64,000 nucleotides of DNA from an uncultured Eubacteriales bacterium (GTDB lineage: Bacteria > Bacillota > Clostridia > Oscillospirales > Acutalibacteraceae), in the NCBI GenBank assembly GCA_949293815.1, contig CASFEZ010000005.1, forward strand, positions 62,001 to 126,000, given 5' to 3'. The notes beneath the pieces are model-generated. The model did no database searches and was not told where the DNA came from. It saw only the letters and a list, made by a program, of their open reading frames with translations. Positions 52,003 through 60,700 of the stretch are shown here, one piece after another. Position 1 is the first letter of the stretch. Every line of letters begins with the position of its first letter. The translations under genes and the position numbers were made by a program.

Positions 52003-53031
52003 TTATTTTGCGCCGCCGAACGCCATCAGCAAAACAGCAATAATGCCGCCGACAGCATTCACAGCGGTAAACACATAGCAAATCTTTTTTTCTTTCCAGC
52101 CGCTTAATTCAAAATGATGATGTATGGGCGCCATTTTAAAAATCCGCTTGCCGTGCGTGGCTTTGAAATAGACAATCTGAATGATATCCGACAAAAATTC
52201 AATTACATAAATCACACATACAAACAGAATAATCCACGGCACATCCAGCGCATAGCAAACAGCAACAATCAATCCGCCCAAAAAATTCGAGCCCAAATCG
52301 CCCATCATTACCTTAGCCGGGTTCCAGTTCCAGATTAAATACCCGCAAAGGCTGCCGAACAGCGCTGCCGTCAGTAAGCTGACGCCGAAATTTTTTTGTA
52401 AAATAGCAATTATCGTCAACGATATGGCGGCAACAGCCGTCACCGAAGAGCACAGACCGTCAACCCCATCGGTAAAATTGGCGGCATTGACCGTAGCATA
52501 CATCACCGCCGCGCCGAAGAACCAGAAAAACCAGCCTAAATCCACATTACCGATAAACGGCAGATACATATAGGTCGCGCCGGCAGAATACAGCGTACCC
52601 AGGTACACGCCGATAATCAAAATCTGGGCAATGGATTTCTGGCGAATGGTCAGTCCTAAATTTCTCTTTTTTGCCACTTTAATATAATCATCCGCAAAGC
52701 CGACAAAGCCATAACACAGCGCCATCAAAATACCGCCGTAAAATTTCAGCTTTGTCCCCTTTTCATCCATGGAATCGCCGGTCACAATATCCCCGCCAAG
52801 CAAATGATCCGTAATCAGCACCACAGCAACGGCGGCCAATACGCCCGCTACAAACAGAATACCGCCCATGGTAGGCGTTCCCTGTTTCTTTTTATGCCAC
52901 TTCGGACCGATATCCAAAATCGTCTGACCGAACTTCAGCTTATGCAGCCATGGTATGACCACATAACCGAGCAAAAATGCGACCAGAAATGCCGTAAGTA
53001 CCGCCGTCAGCAGCGCCGCCGTATGATTCAT
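52003..53031 (-). CDS. mraY: Phospho-N-acetylmuramoyl-pentapeptide transferase
   Basis: MraY moves the phospho-MurNAc-pentapeptide to undecaprenyl phosphate, making lipid I. The 342-residue, ten-helix protein has KKKQGTPTMGGILFVAG, NAANFTDGVDGLCSS, the catalytic MGDLGSNFLGG, and APIHHHFELSGW (HHH). ATG 53031 follows AAGGGATTG, with spacing slightly long. It lies 27 bases after murF. Confidence 0.97.
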   Translation of the reverse strand: MNHTAALLTAVLTAFLVAFLLGYVVIPWLHKLKFGQTILDIGPKWHKKKQGTPTMGGILFVAGVLAAVAVVLITDHLLGGDIVTGDSMDEKGTKLKFYGGILMALCYGFVGFADDYIKVAKKRNLGLTIRQKSIAQILIIGVYLGTLYSAGATYMYLPFIGNVDLGWFFWFFGAAVMYATVNAANFTDGVDGLCSSVTAVAAISLTIIAILQKNFGVSLLTAALFGSLCGYLIWNWNPAKVMMGDLGSNFLGGLIVAVCYALDVPWIILFVCVIYVIEFLSDIIQIVYFKATHGKRIFKMAPIHHHFELSGWKEKKICYVFTAVNAVGGIIAVLLMAFGGAK

Positions 53032-53058
53032 GCTTCACAATCCCTTCTGTTCAACGAA

Positions 53059-54411
53059 TTATTTCCCCGAAAAGAAAATTTCCTCAATAATTTTTTCCAT
53101 ATGCATCCCGCGGCTGCCTTTGACCAGTACCGCGTCGTCTTCCCGTAGAACCCCGCGCACGGCTGCCGCAAGCGCGGCAGGGTCGCGAAAATGCTCTACC
53201 GCTACGCCGTGTTTTTTTGCCTCGTCCGCAGTGGCAGCGGACAGAACACCGTATGTAAACAACAGGGAAACATCGTTTTCAGCAACCGCCTCACCGACCT
53301 GCCGGTGCAGCTGTTCCGAAAACGCGCCAAGCTCCAGCATATCGCCCAACACGGCAATCCGCCGTCCCCCGCGATAGGCGTTCAGCACTTTTAAAGCCGC
53401 TTTTACCGAATCCGGCGAAGCATTATAACAGTCCTCAATCAGCGTAACCCCGCCAATACGGGTCACCCGCTGGCGCATGCCCTCCGGCGTATAATTTTTC
53501 AGCGCATTGGCGGCATTTTGCAGCCCGATGCCCAGCAACCACCCTACGGCAATAGCAGCCAGCGCGTTGTATACATTGTGCAGCCCGGCAACCGGCAAAC
53601 ATACCTCTGCCTTTTCTTCCGCACAGACGACAGTAAAGCGGCTGCCGTCCTGCTCCGTTTGTATATCATATGCGCGCACATCGTTTTTATCCGACTGTAT
53701 CCCGAATCGTACAATCTGAAAATCCGGATTTTCATAGCTGCCCAACAGGTCATCGTCGCCGTTCAGCAGCAAATAGGAGCCGGGCTGCATCCCCTGCAAA
53801 ATTTCCAGCTTTGCTTTTAAAATATTTTCCCGGGAGCCGAGATTTTCAATATGATTGACACCGATATTGGTAATCACCGCCATACTCGGGCGGCAAATCG
53901 CCGTCAGTTTGGCAATTTCACCGAAATGGTTCATGCCCATTTCAATCACGGCAGCCTCATGGGAAGAATCCATGCGCAAAAGCGTCAGCGGCATACCAAT
54001 GTCGTTATTTAAATTGCCCTGGTTTTTCAGCGTGTTATATTTTGAAGATAATACATACCAAATCATTTCCTTGGTGGTGGTTTTGCCGACACTTCCAGTC
54101 AGCCCCACCACGGGAATGGAAAATTTGGAGCGCTGATGATACGCCAGCGCCTGCAAAGCAAGTCTGGTATCCTTCACCAGAATTTTCGGCAGAGCTGTAG
54201 GCACATCTTTTTCCACCAAAACCGCCGAAACGCCGCTGTTTTCCAGCGAGGCGATAAAATCATGGCCGTCAAATTTATCGCCGGTCAAAGCAATAAACAA
54301 TCCGTTTTTCACCGGATGCCGGCTGTCGGTAAAAACGCCGGAAACATTGGCGTCCTTATCGTTTTTTCCGCCGACGGCACGCGCCGCTTCATTCAGGCTG
54401 ATTTGATCCAT
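53059..54411 (-). CDS. murF: UDP-MurNAc-tripeptide:D-Ala-D-Ala ligase
   Basis: MurF completes the pentapeptide precursor by ATP-driven ligation of D-Ala-D-Ala. The 450-residue Mur ligase has the P-loop GLTGSVGKTTTKEMI, TLKNQGNLNNDIG, the Mur central motif EMGMNHFGEI and ITNIGVNHIENLG, and the C-terminal ILGDMLELG-type block. The late DAVLVKGSRGMHMEKI is typical. ATG 54411 follows GGAGTG by six bases and overlaps murE by 23 bases; the open frame to 54561 is shadow. Confidence 0.96.
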   Translation of the reverse strand: MDQISLNEAARAVGGKNDKDANVSGVFTDSRHPVKNGLFIALTGDKFDGHDFIASLENSGVSAVLVEKDVPTALPKILVKDTRLALQALAYHQRSKFSIPVVGLTGSVGKTTTKEMIWYVLSSKYNTLKNQGNLNNDIGMPLTLLRMDSSHEAAVIEMGMNHFGEIAKLTAICRPSMAVITNIGVNHIENLGSRENILKAKLEILQGMQPGSYLLLNGDDDLLGSYENPDFQIVRFGIQSDKNDVRAYDIQTEQDGSRFTVVCAEEKAEVCLPVAGLHNVYNALAAIAVGWLLGIGLQNAANALKNYTPEGMRQRVTRIGGVTLIEDCYNASPDSVKAALKVLNAYRGGRRIAVLGDMLELGAFSEQLHRQVGEAVAENDVSLLFTYGVLSAATADEAKKHGVAVEHFRDPAALAAAVRGVLREDDAVLVKGSRGMHMEKIIEEIFFSGK

Positions 54412-55864
54412 GTGTTTCACTCCGCTCGTTTCCTGTTTTTCCTGCAAGAATATCCCGCACAATTTCCCGCTCATCGTAATGGATTTTTTCCGTCCCCAGA
54501 ATCTGATAGGTCTCGTGCCCCTTGCCCGCAAGCAAAACGGTGTCGCCCGCTTTTGCTTCATTTAATGCCGCCTGAATGGCCAGCGTGCGTGACGGCTCTA
54601 CCACCATCGGCACACTGCAATCTTTCAGTCCGGCAAGAATATCGGCAATAATCGCCTCCGGCTGCTCGGTACGCGGATTGTCGGAGGTAACAAACAGGTA
54701 ATCCGACAGCGATGCCGCCACCTTCCCCATTAAAGGGCGCTTTGTTCGATCCCGATCGCCGCCGCAGCCGAACACAGTCAATACCCGTCCCTTTGTAATC
54801 GGGCGCACTGCTTTCAGGATATTCTCCAAGCCGTCCGGTGAGTGGGCATAATCGATTATCACCACATAATCGGTATCGGTCGGCACAACTTCAATCCGTC
54901 CCTTAACGCCCCTAACCTTTGCCGCCTTTTCCACAATATCCGCCAGCGAGAAACCCAATTCCGCCAGCGCTGTTATGGCGCACAGGGAATTGTAAACGGA
55001 GAACTCGCCGGGAATACCGATTGCGGTATCGAAACACTGCTCTGCGTGCCGCAGCTGATAACGCACGCCGGTCTGTGCATACTGTATCTCGGCGGCGCGG
55101 TAATCCGCCTGCTGTTTTTGCGCATAGGTCACATAGGGACGGCTGCTGTCACGAATCATACGATGCCACGCCGGGTCGTCGCTGTTCAGCACCGCTTTTT
55201 TGCACTGGGAGAACAGTATGGCTTTGGCAGCCGCATAGTTCTCGAAATTGCCATGATAATCCAAATGGTCCTGGGTCAGATTGGTAAACACCGCCACTTC
55301 AAACATACAGCCTTCTACCCTGCCCTGGGACAGCGCCTGGGAGGAAACCTCCATCACGCAGTATTCACAGCCCGCCTGTACCATTTTGGCAAACAGCTGC
55401 TGGAGGGCAAAGCTCTCCGGCGTGGTCAGGGCTGCCGGTTCGGTCTGCCGGTCAATCATATTGACCACCGTGCCAATCAAGCCGGATTTTTTGCCGAACA
55501 TATCCAAAATTTCTTTGATTAAAAAAGTAGTGGTCGTCTTGCCGTTGGTTCCCGTAACACCAATCAGCCGCAGCTTTTTGGCAGGCTCGCCGAAAAAGAC
55601 CGCGCACATCAGCGAATAGGCCGCGCGGGTATTGGAGGTGATAACCTCCCCCTCACAGCCGACGCTGTGCTGTACAATCACGGCGGCAGCGCCCCGGCGA
55701 ACAGCATCGAAAGCTGCATCATGCCCGTCGAAATGATTACCCTTAATACAAACAAAGGCGCAGCCGGGCTGTATTTTTCGACTGTCATCGGTAATAAACG
55801 TGATTTCCCGATCCTCATAGGTATTTTGTACCGGTACCTGTTTGAGCAAAAGCGATAATTTCAT
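54389..55864 (-). CDS. murE: UDP-MurNAc-dipeptide:meso-diaminopimelate ligase
   Basis: MurE adds the third residue of the stem peptide. The 491-residue ligase has the P-loop GVTGTNGKTTTTFLI, LTTPES, TNLTQDHLDYHG, the central IDYAHSPDGLENIL, and TSDNPRTEQP. The DNPR sequence marks use of meso-diaminopimelate rather than lysine, so the wall is the meso-DAP type. ATG 55864 follows GGTGGTG by about five bases and lies ten bases after the penicillin-binding gene stop, so the earlier ATG at 55888 would overlap it. Confidence 0.96.
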   Translation of the reverse strand: MKLSLLLKQVPVQNTYEDREITFITDDSRKIQPGCAFVCIKGNHFDGHDAAFDAVRRGAAAVIVQHSVGCEGEVITSNTRAAYSLMCAVFFGEPAKKLRLIGVTGTNGKTTTTFLIKEILDMFGKKSGLIGTVVNMIDRQTEPAALTTPESFALQQLFAKMVQAGCEYCVMEVSSQALSQGRVEGCMFEVAVFTNLTQDHLDYHGNFENYAAAKAILFSQCKKAVLNSDDPAWHRMIRDSSRPYVTYAQKQQADYRAAEIQYAQTGVRYQLRHAEQCFDTAIGIPGEFSVYNSLCAITALAELGFSLADIVEKAAKVRGVKGRIEVVPTDTDYVVIIDYAHSPDGLENILKAVRPITKGRVLTVFGCGGDRDRTKRPLMGKVAASLSDYLFVTSDNPRTEQPEAIIADILAGLKDCSVPMVVEPSRTLAIQAALNEAKAGDTVLLAGKGHETYQILGTEKIHYDEREIVRDILAGKTGNERSETHGSNQPE

Positions 55865-55874
55865 CTGCACCACC

Positions 55875-58199
55875 CTATTCCGTTCCATCGTTCACGCCGA
55901 CCGTGGTACGGAAATACACCGTAATCACTGTACCGGCAGCCACTTCCTGCCCGGCGGTAACACTTTGCATATAAACCAAAAGCTCACTGCCGGAATGGGT
56001 ATTGCCGGACATCTTGACGTTCAAACCGACACTTTCGGCGATGCTGCTGACCTCGGAGGCACTATAGCCGGTAAAATCAGGTACCGTGACCAAATCATCA
56101 CCATAATCCTCCTCGGTGTACAAAATAATCACACCGTCTGTCGGAATCTGGTTGCCGGCCTCCGGAATCTGCGAAAGCACGGTTTCGCCTTCTCCGCGTA
56201 CACGAACGGTATATCCCTGACCGCGCAGCGAGGTGGCGGCCTCGTCGGCGTCCATCCCAACCGCGTTCGGACACTGCACAATCAGTGAATCCAGCTCATC
56301 CTCGGAATAAGCGGCTTCTATATTCAAATAAGGTAAAATACTTTCCAACACCTGGCTGGCAACCGGCGCGGCAATGGCGCCGCCGCCGTGCTCGCCCTGC
56401 GGTTCATCAATCGCAATCAAAATAGCAATCTGCGGGTCGTCTGCCGGCGCAAAGCCCACAAAGGAAGCGATATACTGCCCTTTGTTCTGCAATTTTTCCG
56501 AAGTACCGGTTTTACCCGCCACATGATAGCCCGCCACATAGGCGTTTTTACCGGTACCTTCCGACACCACCTGCTCCATCATGGCGCTGACCCGCTCGGC
56601 TGTGGATTCGGAAATCACCTGGCGTCTGACCTGCGGCTCGGTAACGCTGATTACATTGCCGTCTGCATCCAGCTGCTTTGCAACAACATACGGCGTCATC
56701 AGCTTTCCGCCGTTGGCGATGGCGGAAATGGCGGTAATCATTTGTATGGGCGAAACCTGAAAGGTCTGACCGAACGAATAACTGGACAGCTGCGAAATGC
56801 CGAAATCAGAAAAGGAATGATAGGTATCGCCTTCCGCGGGGGCGGCTTCGCCGGGCAAATCGATGCCGGTTTTTTCGGTAAACCCGAAGGCTTCAAAATA
56901 TTTATAAAATTTTTCCGTTCCCAAAAGCCTTGCAATGGTAATCGCAAAGGGGTTACAGGAATTTTTCAGCAAATCGGGCAGCGTTTCATGCCCGTGACCG
57001 CCGGTTCGCCAGCAGTTGTATATGGTATCCGCAACCAGAATCGAACCGGAGCAGGTGTAGGTATAATTTTCATCCACCAACCCCTCTTCCAAAGCGGCGG
57101 AAACGGTTATGCACTTAAAAACAGAGCCCGGTTCATAGGTGTCGCTGATGGAACGGTTGCGCCAGGCGGCGTACCGCGCGTTCATGGTAGCCATGCTCTG
57201 TTTCGATTCCTCGGTCATGGCTGCGTACTTTTCCTGCTCTTCCGCCGAAGCGGTTTCATTGCTTTTTTCCATCGCCGCACGGGCAGCATCGATTTCTTCC
57301 TGGCTGACCTCGTTGGGATTATTCAAATCATAATCCGGCAAGCTGACCATGCCCAGCACTGCGCCGGTGTCCACATCCATCACAATGCCGTAGGAATAAG
57401 TGGCATTGGTATCTTCCATCGTCTGCCGCAGCGCGTTTTCCAGCGTATACTGCACCGTTTCGTCAATGGTCAGCACCAAGCTGGTACCTTCTTGGGCGTC
57501 ATATGTAATTTCGTATTCATTGGGCAGCTGATTTTGTTTGGCGTCCTGCGCCGTTACAACACGCCCATCCACACCGGTCAAGAGTTCATCATAATACGAT
57601 TCCAGACCGGCGCGCCCCTCATCGCCATCCCCGGTGAACCCCAGCAAAGCGGAGGCCAGATTGGAATTGGGGTAATAGCGCTTGGTATCCGCATCGATAC
57701 CAATGATTGACTGATAGCTGTGCTCATCACGAAAGGCTTCCACCTGTTCCATTTGCGGACGCTCGACCTGACCAGCAATTTTTTGATAACCGGTTTCTGT
57801 TTTTGCAAGTTTATTTAATATATTTTCTTCTGAAACACCAAGAATAGCTGAAAGATTGACCGCAATTTCCTGTCGCTTGGCCTGCTTTTCCGCCTCATCC
57901 TTGCCTTTGACCTGCGAAGGATTGACATATACCAGCCAAACCGAAGCGCTCTGCGCCAACACATTCATATTGCAGTCGTAAATCGTTCCGCGCATGGCGC
58001 TGATAGAGGTATCCGACAATTGAAGCTGTTCCGCCTTTGACCGGTATTCATCCCCCTGCACAATGGTGATAACGCCGGTTTTTATAAAGCTGGAAACAAA
58101 CCCGAGCAGAATCAGCAAAACCAGTAGCAGTCTTGCCCGGTTGATTTTTCTTTTTGGCTGTTTGGTATGATTGGTTGAAGCATTGCTTTCTGCCGCCAT
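55875..58199 (-). CDS. ftsI: Class B penicillin-binding protein with two PASTA domains
   Basis: A 774-residue septal transpeptidase. It has a short cytoplasmic start, a membrane helix (LLLVLLILLGFVSSF), a pedestal domain (MRGTIYDCNMNVLAQSA), and the transpeptidase: SxxK EPGSVFKCI with Ser359, SxN in KNSCNPF, KTG in VAGKTGTSEK with Lys563. Two PASTA repeats follow: ...MDADEAATSLRGQGYTV... and VPDFTGYSASEVSSIAESVG. Two PASTA domains make it closer to vegetative PBP2B than to SpoVD, which has one. ATG 58199 has GGCAGGTG upstream. A 190-base spacer with hairpins separates it from ftsL. Confidence 0.95.
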   Translation of the reverse strand: MAAESNASTNHTKQPKRKINRARLLLVLLILLGFVSSFIKTGVITIVQGDEYRSKAEQLQLSDTSISAMRGTIYDCNMNVLAQSASVWLVYVNPSQVKGKDEAEKQAKRQEIAVNLSAILGVSEENILNKLAKTETGYQKIAGQVERPQMEQVEAFRDEHSYQSIIGIDADTKRYYPNSNLASALLGFTGDGDEGRAGLESYYDELLTGVDGRVVTAQDAKQNQLPNEYEITYDAQEGTSLVLTIDETVQYTLENALRQTMEDTNATYSYGIVMDVDTGAVLGMVSLPDYDLNNPNEVSQEEIDAARAAMEKSNETASAEEQEKYAAMTEESKQSMATMNARYAAWRNRSISDTYEPGSVFKCITVSAALEEGLVDENYTYTCSGSILVADTIYNCWRTGGHGHETLPDLLKNSCNPFAITIARLLGTEKFYKYFEAFGFTEKTGIDLPGEAAPAEGDTYHSFSDFGISQLSSYSFGQTFQVSPIQMITAISAIANGGKLMTPYVVAKQLDADGNVISVTEPQVRRQVISESTAERVSAMMEQVVSEGTGKNAYVAGYHVAGKTGTSEKLQNKGQYIASFVGFAPADDPQIAILIAIDEPQGEHGGGAIAAPVASQVLESILPYLNIEAAYSEDELDSLIVQCPNAVGMDADEAATSLRGQGYTVRVRGEGETVLSQIPEAGNQIPTDGVIILYTEEDYGDDLVTVPDFTGYSASEVSSIAESVGLNVKMSGNTHSGSELLVYMQSVTAGQEVAAGTVITVYFRTTVGVNDGTE

Positions 58200-58303
58200 C
58201 TTTTGCACCTGCCTGAAAATTAAGATTAACGCAATAACATATTGTTTTTTTCTGTCAACAAACCGAATATGAGCAATTCTGAATTTCGCCGTAAAGCCGC
58301 CAA

Positions 58304-58329
58304 AAGGGCGAAACAATGTTTCACCCCTT
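58304..58329 (-). other. Hairpin in the ftsL to penicillin-binding-protein spacer
   Basis: Minus strand: AGGGGTGAAAC pairs with GTTTCGCCCTT (eleven pairs with two G-T) followed by TTG. It is terminator-like but with a weak tail, in the longest gap of the upper dcw cluster (58200-58389). It may damp transcription or stabilise message. Confidence 0.45.
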
Positions 58330-58389
58330 TGTTCACCGCTTCCGGTGTGTCCTCACTATCCTATGCTGTCCGCGCGCATAATATGTATA

Positions 58390-59001
58390 TTACCCTTCGG
58401 CAGACACCGCCGTATTTGTGGCATCGGCATCAGCAGGCGCCGCTGCCGCCTGTTCCGGCTGCAAAACCGATGTGGTCATCATGACGCTTGTCTCGGTGGA
58501 CTTGCCGCCGGAAACAACTATATTATCCTCACCGGCAATGGTGATTTGTATGGTGTTGTAGCTGTCCAGTTTTACCATGCCCAAAACATTTTCGGCGTAG
58601 CTTTCCACTTCCCTTTTGGAAAACATGGAATTTAACTCGCTGAGCAGACGAACATGATCGCTTTCTTCCAACGCAATTTTTTCATTGATTTCGTTAATAC
58701 TTGCGGCAATGCCGTCCATTTCGGCGCGACGGTTCAGCAAAATGCCGCTGCCCGCCAATACCAGAACGGACATCAGCACCGCTGTCAGCACCTGAAGCAG
58801 CGAATGCCGTTTTTCCTGCGCAGGCTGGGGATTGGCTTTTCTCTTCGGAGCAAGCTGCGCCGGTTCGGGTATCTGCCGTGTATCCGGCTGCGGCTGTTCC
58901 GGCAGCTTCGGCGCCGCATTTGACTGCCGTGCCGCATAGGAAACGCCTTCGTCTTCAAACAATGAGAAATCATACGCTTCAGAACCCGAATAATTTGTCA
59001 T
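58390..59001 (-). CDS. ftsL: Cell division protein FtsL/DivIC-like
   Basis: A 203-residue bitopic protein identified by position and shape. A long Pro/Gln-rich cytoplasmic N-terminus (about 1-65) leads to the helix LLQVLTAVLMSVLVLAGSGILL, then a leucine-zipper-like coiled coil (INEINEKIALEESDHVRLLSELN). The end is Ala/Thr/Ser-rich. The short HSLLQVLTAV stretch and coiled coil match FtsL in other Clostridia. It is between rsmH and the penicillin-binding protein as usual. GGAGG lies ten bases before ATG 59001. Confidence 0.8.
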   Translation of the reverse strand: MTNYSGSEAYDFSLFEDEGVSYAARQSNAAPKLPEQPQPDTRQIPEPAQLAPKRKANPQPAQEKRHSLLQVLTAVLMSVLVLAGSGILLNRRAEMDGIAASINEINEKIALEESDHVRLLSELNSMFSKREVESYAENVLGMVKLDSYNTIQITIAGEDNIVVSGGKSTETSVMMTTSVLQPEQAAAAPADADATNTAVSAEG

Positions 59002-59020
59002 TTTAACGCAGCCTCCTGTA

Positions 59021-59944
59021 TTATTTTAACTTCTCAACGGCGCGCAGCCGGGCGCTGCGGGCTCGGTTGTTTTCTTCCAATTCCTCCGCTGACGGTGTAA
59101 CCGAGCGGAATTTTAATTTTCCCCGGGGTGTCCGGTGGCAGACGCAAACGGGGAAATCCGGCGGGCAGATGCACCCGCGGCAAAACTCAGTAAAACAGCC
59201 TTTTACAATTTTATCTTCTAAAGAATGAAAGGTAATGATTGCCAAACTGCCGCCGACCGCAAGGGACTGGAACATTTGATTGACCGATTCCTGCAAGCTG
59301 TCCAGCTCGCCGTTCACGGCAATACGCAGCGCCTGAAAGGTGCGCTTAGCCGGGTGCGCGTGCTGCATGGCTTTTTGCGGCATGGAGCGTTTGATAATAT
59401 CCACCAGCTCCAGCGTGCGTGTTATCGGCTGTTTCTTGCGATATATAACAATATTACGCGCGATCGAGCGCGCGTATTTTTCCTCACCATAAGCAAAAAT
59501 AATATGCGCCAGCTCCTGCTCGGAAAGGCTGTTCACCAGTTCGGCAGCGCTGACGCCCTCCTTGCTCATGCGCATATCCAGCGGCGCATCGGTATGATAG
59601 GAAAAGCCCCGCTCGGGGTCGTCAACATGCTTGCCGCTGATTCCCAAATCCGCCACAACACCGTCCACCGGCGGCACTGCCAGAGAAGAAAGAATCGAGG
59701 CGATATGGCGGTATTCATCGTGCACCAGCGTCACACGCGGTTCATCGCGGAACCGTTCGGAAAGATAGGCAATGGCGTCGGGGTCTCGGTCGATAGCAAT
59801 GACCCGTCCGCCGCGCATACGCCGCAAAATCTCCGCCGTATGTCCGCCGCCGCCTGCGGTGCAATCCACATAGGTTCCGCCGTCTTTTACCGAAAGCGCG
59901 TCCACCGTTTCCCGCAAAAGCACTGTTTGATGATAGGCAGACAC
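59021..59944 (-). CDS. rsmH: 16S rRNA m4C1402 methyltransferase
   Basis: RsmH (MraW) N4-methylates C1402 of 16S rRNA. The 307-residue protein has HQTVLLRETVDAL, the SAM-binding TYVDCTAGGGGHTAEIL, and DGVVADLGISGKHVDD. It also has PLDMRMSKEG, PAKRTFQALRIAVN and the late SLEDKIVKGCF. The start is GTG 59944 with GGAGGT nine bases before it. It follows mraZ by 16 bases. Confidence 0.96.
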   Translation of the reverse strand: MSAYHQTVLLRETVDALSVKDGGTYVDCTAGGGGHTAEILRRMRGGRVIAIDRDPDAIAYLSERFRDEPRVTLVHDEYRHIASILSSLAVPPVDGVVADLGISGKHVDDPERGFSYHTDAPLDMRMSKEGVSAAELVNSLSEQELAHIIFAYGEEKYARSIARNIVIYRKKQPITRTLELVDIIKRSMPQKAMQHAHPAKRTFQALRIAVNGELDSLQESVNQMFQSLAVGGSLAIITFHSLEDKIVKGCFTEFCRGCICPPDFPVCVCHRTPRGKLKFRSVTPSAEELEENNRARSARLRAVEKLK

Positions 59945-59960
59945 GAAACGACCTCCCGCT

Positions 59961-60395
59961 TTAATAGTTGATTTCCGGATACAAATCTTCGCTGTCCATA
60001 CCGTCCTCGCTCTGGGGCAGCTCGTCCATCATACGGTTCCAGCGTTCCATATCCCAAATTTCGATACGGTTGGTCATGCCGAAAATCATGACCTCCTTTT
60101 GCAAATGCGCCTTTTCAATCAGGCGGGGGGTCAGGGTAATACGCCCCTGCTTATCCGGGCTTACGGTGGTAACGCCGAATAATGCGTTACGCTGGCGGAT
60201 ACGGTCGATACGGGAGGAAGACTTTTGGGCAATCTGCTCAGCAATTTGCTGCCAATGCTCTTCGGTGTAAACAAACAGGCAGCCATCCGGCGAGGGGCAA
60301 ACCACAAATGAATCGCCGAGTTCTTCGCGAAACTTTGCGGGAATGAACAACCGGTTCTTTGCATCAATATTGTGGATATAATCGCCTTGGAACAT
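59961..60395 (-). CDS. mraZ: Transcriptional regulator MraZ
   Basis: MraZ is a DNA-binding regulator of the AbrB-like fold that acts on its own dcw promoter. The 144-residue protein starts MFQGDYIHNIDAKNRLFIPA, with the paired motif LFGVTTVSPDKQGRITLTP. ATG 60395 is nine bases after AAAGGAG; ATG 60401 is only three, so I took the former. It heads the cluster, with likely operator repeats at 60494-60534. Confidence 0.96.
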   Translation of the reverse strand: MFQGDYIHNIDAKNRLFIPAKFREELGDSFVVCPSPDGCLFVYTEEHWQQIAEQIAQKSSSRIDRIRQRNALFGVTTVSPDKQGRITLTPRLIEKAHLQKEVMIFGMTNRIEIWDMERWNRMMDELPQSEDGMDSEDLYPEINY

Positions 60396-60493
60396 GGTCA
60401 TTCACTCCTTTCGTTTGTCGAATTTTGTGTCGGCGAAACGGTCGGGGGGCTCATCTCCCAACCGGCACATTCGGTGGTTATTTACAGCCTATT

Positions 60494-60534
60494 GCAACCA
60501 TTTTGCACCACTTGGCAACACTTTGCACCACCTT
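60494..60534 (-). promoter_or_regulatory. Likely MraZ operator: four 10-base repeats
   Basis: Read on the minus strand from 60534: AAGGTGGTGC, AAAGTGTTGC, CAAGTGGTGC, then AAAATGGTTGC. Three are contiguous at exact 10-base spacing (60505-60534), the fourth has one extra base. The consensus AAAGTGKTGC resembles the AAAGTG repeats bound by MraZ in mycoplasmas and the tandem repeats of other dcw promoters. It lies just downstream of the -10 box. Confidence 0.78.
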
Positions 60535-60541
60535 CTTCTCA

Positions 60542-60570
60542 ATTATAAAGGACAATTCCAGCAATTGCAA
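60542..60570 (-). promoter_or_regulatory. Promoter of the dcw cluster (mraZ)
   Basis: Minus strand: TTGCAA (60570-60565), 17 bases, perfect TATAAT (60547-60542). The transcript start would fall at or next to the repeat array, leaving a leader of about 135 bases before ATG 60395. Confidence 0.78.
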
Positions 60571-60646
60571 GTATTATTTTCAAAAAAGCAGAGGAAATTT
60601 TTTCAATTTTCAGTTTTTTACAGGAACAAAAGTTCTGTTTTAAAAG

Positions 60647-60675
60647 GAAAAAACCTGCCGGATTTCTCCAGCAGG
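60647..60675 (-). terminator. Terminator after ispE
   Basis: Minus strand: CCTGC, bulge, GGA, loop GAAA, TCC, bulge, GCAGG, then seven Ts. It separates ispE from the dcw promoter. Confidence 0.8.
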
Positions 60676-60700
60676 CAACAAAATTCGTATATTTTTTATC

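Noticed and set aside
56388-57710. Plus-strand open frame of 440 residues
   Set aside because: Shadow of the penicillin-binding protein gene, which carries intact SxxK, SxN and KTG motifs.
58200-58258. Internal dcw promoter with TTGACA at 58258-58253
   Set aside because: The best -10 at acceptable spacing (TATTGC, 16 bases) is poor, so I do not call it a promoter.
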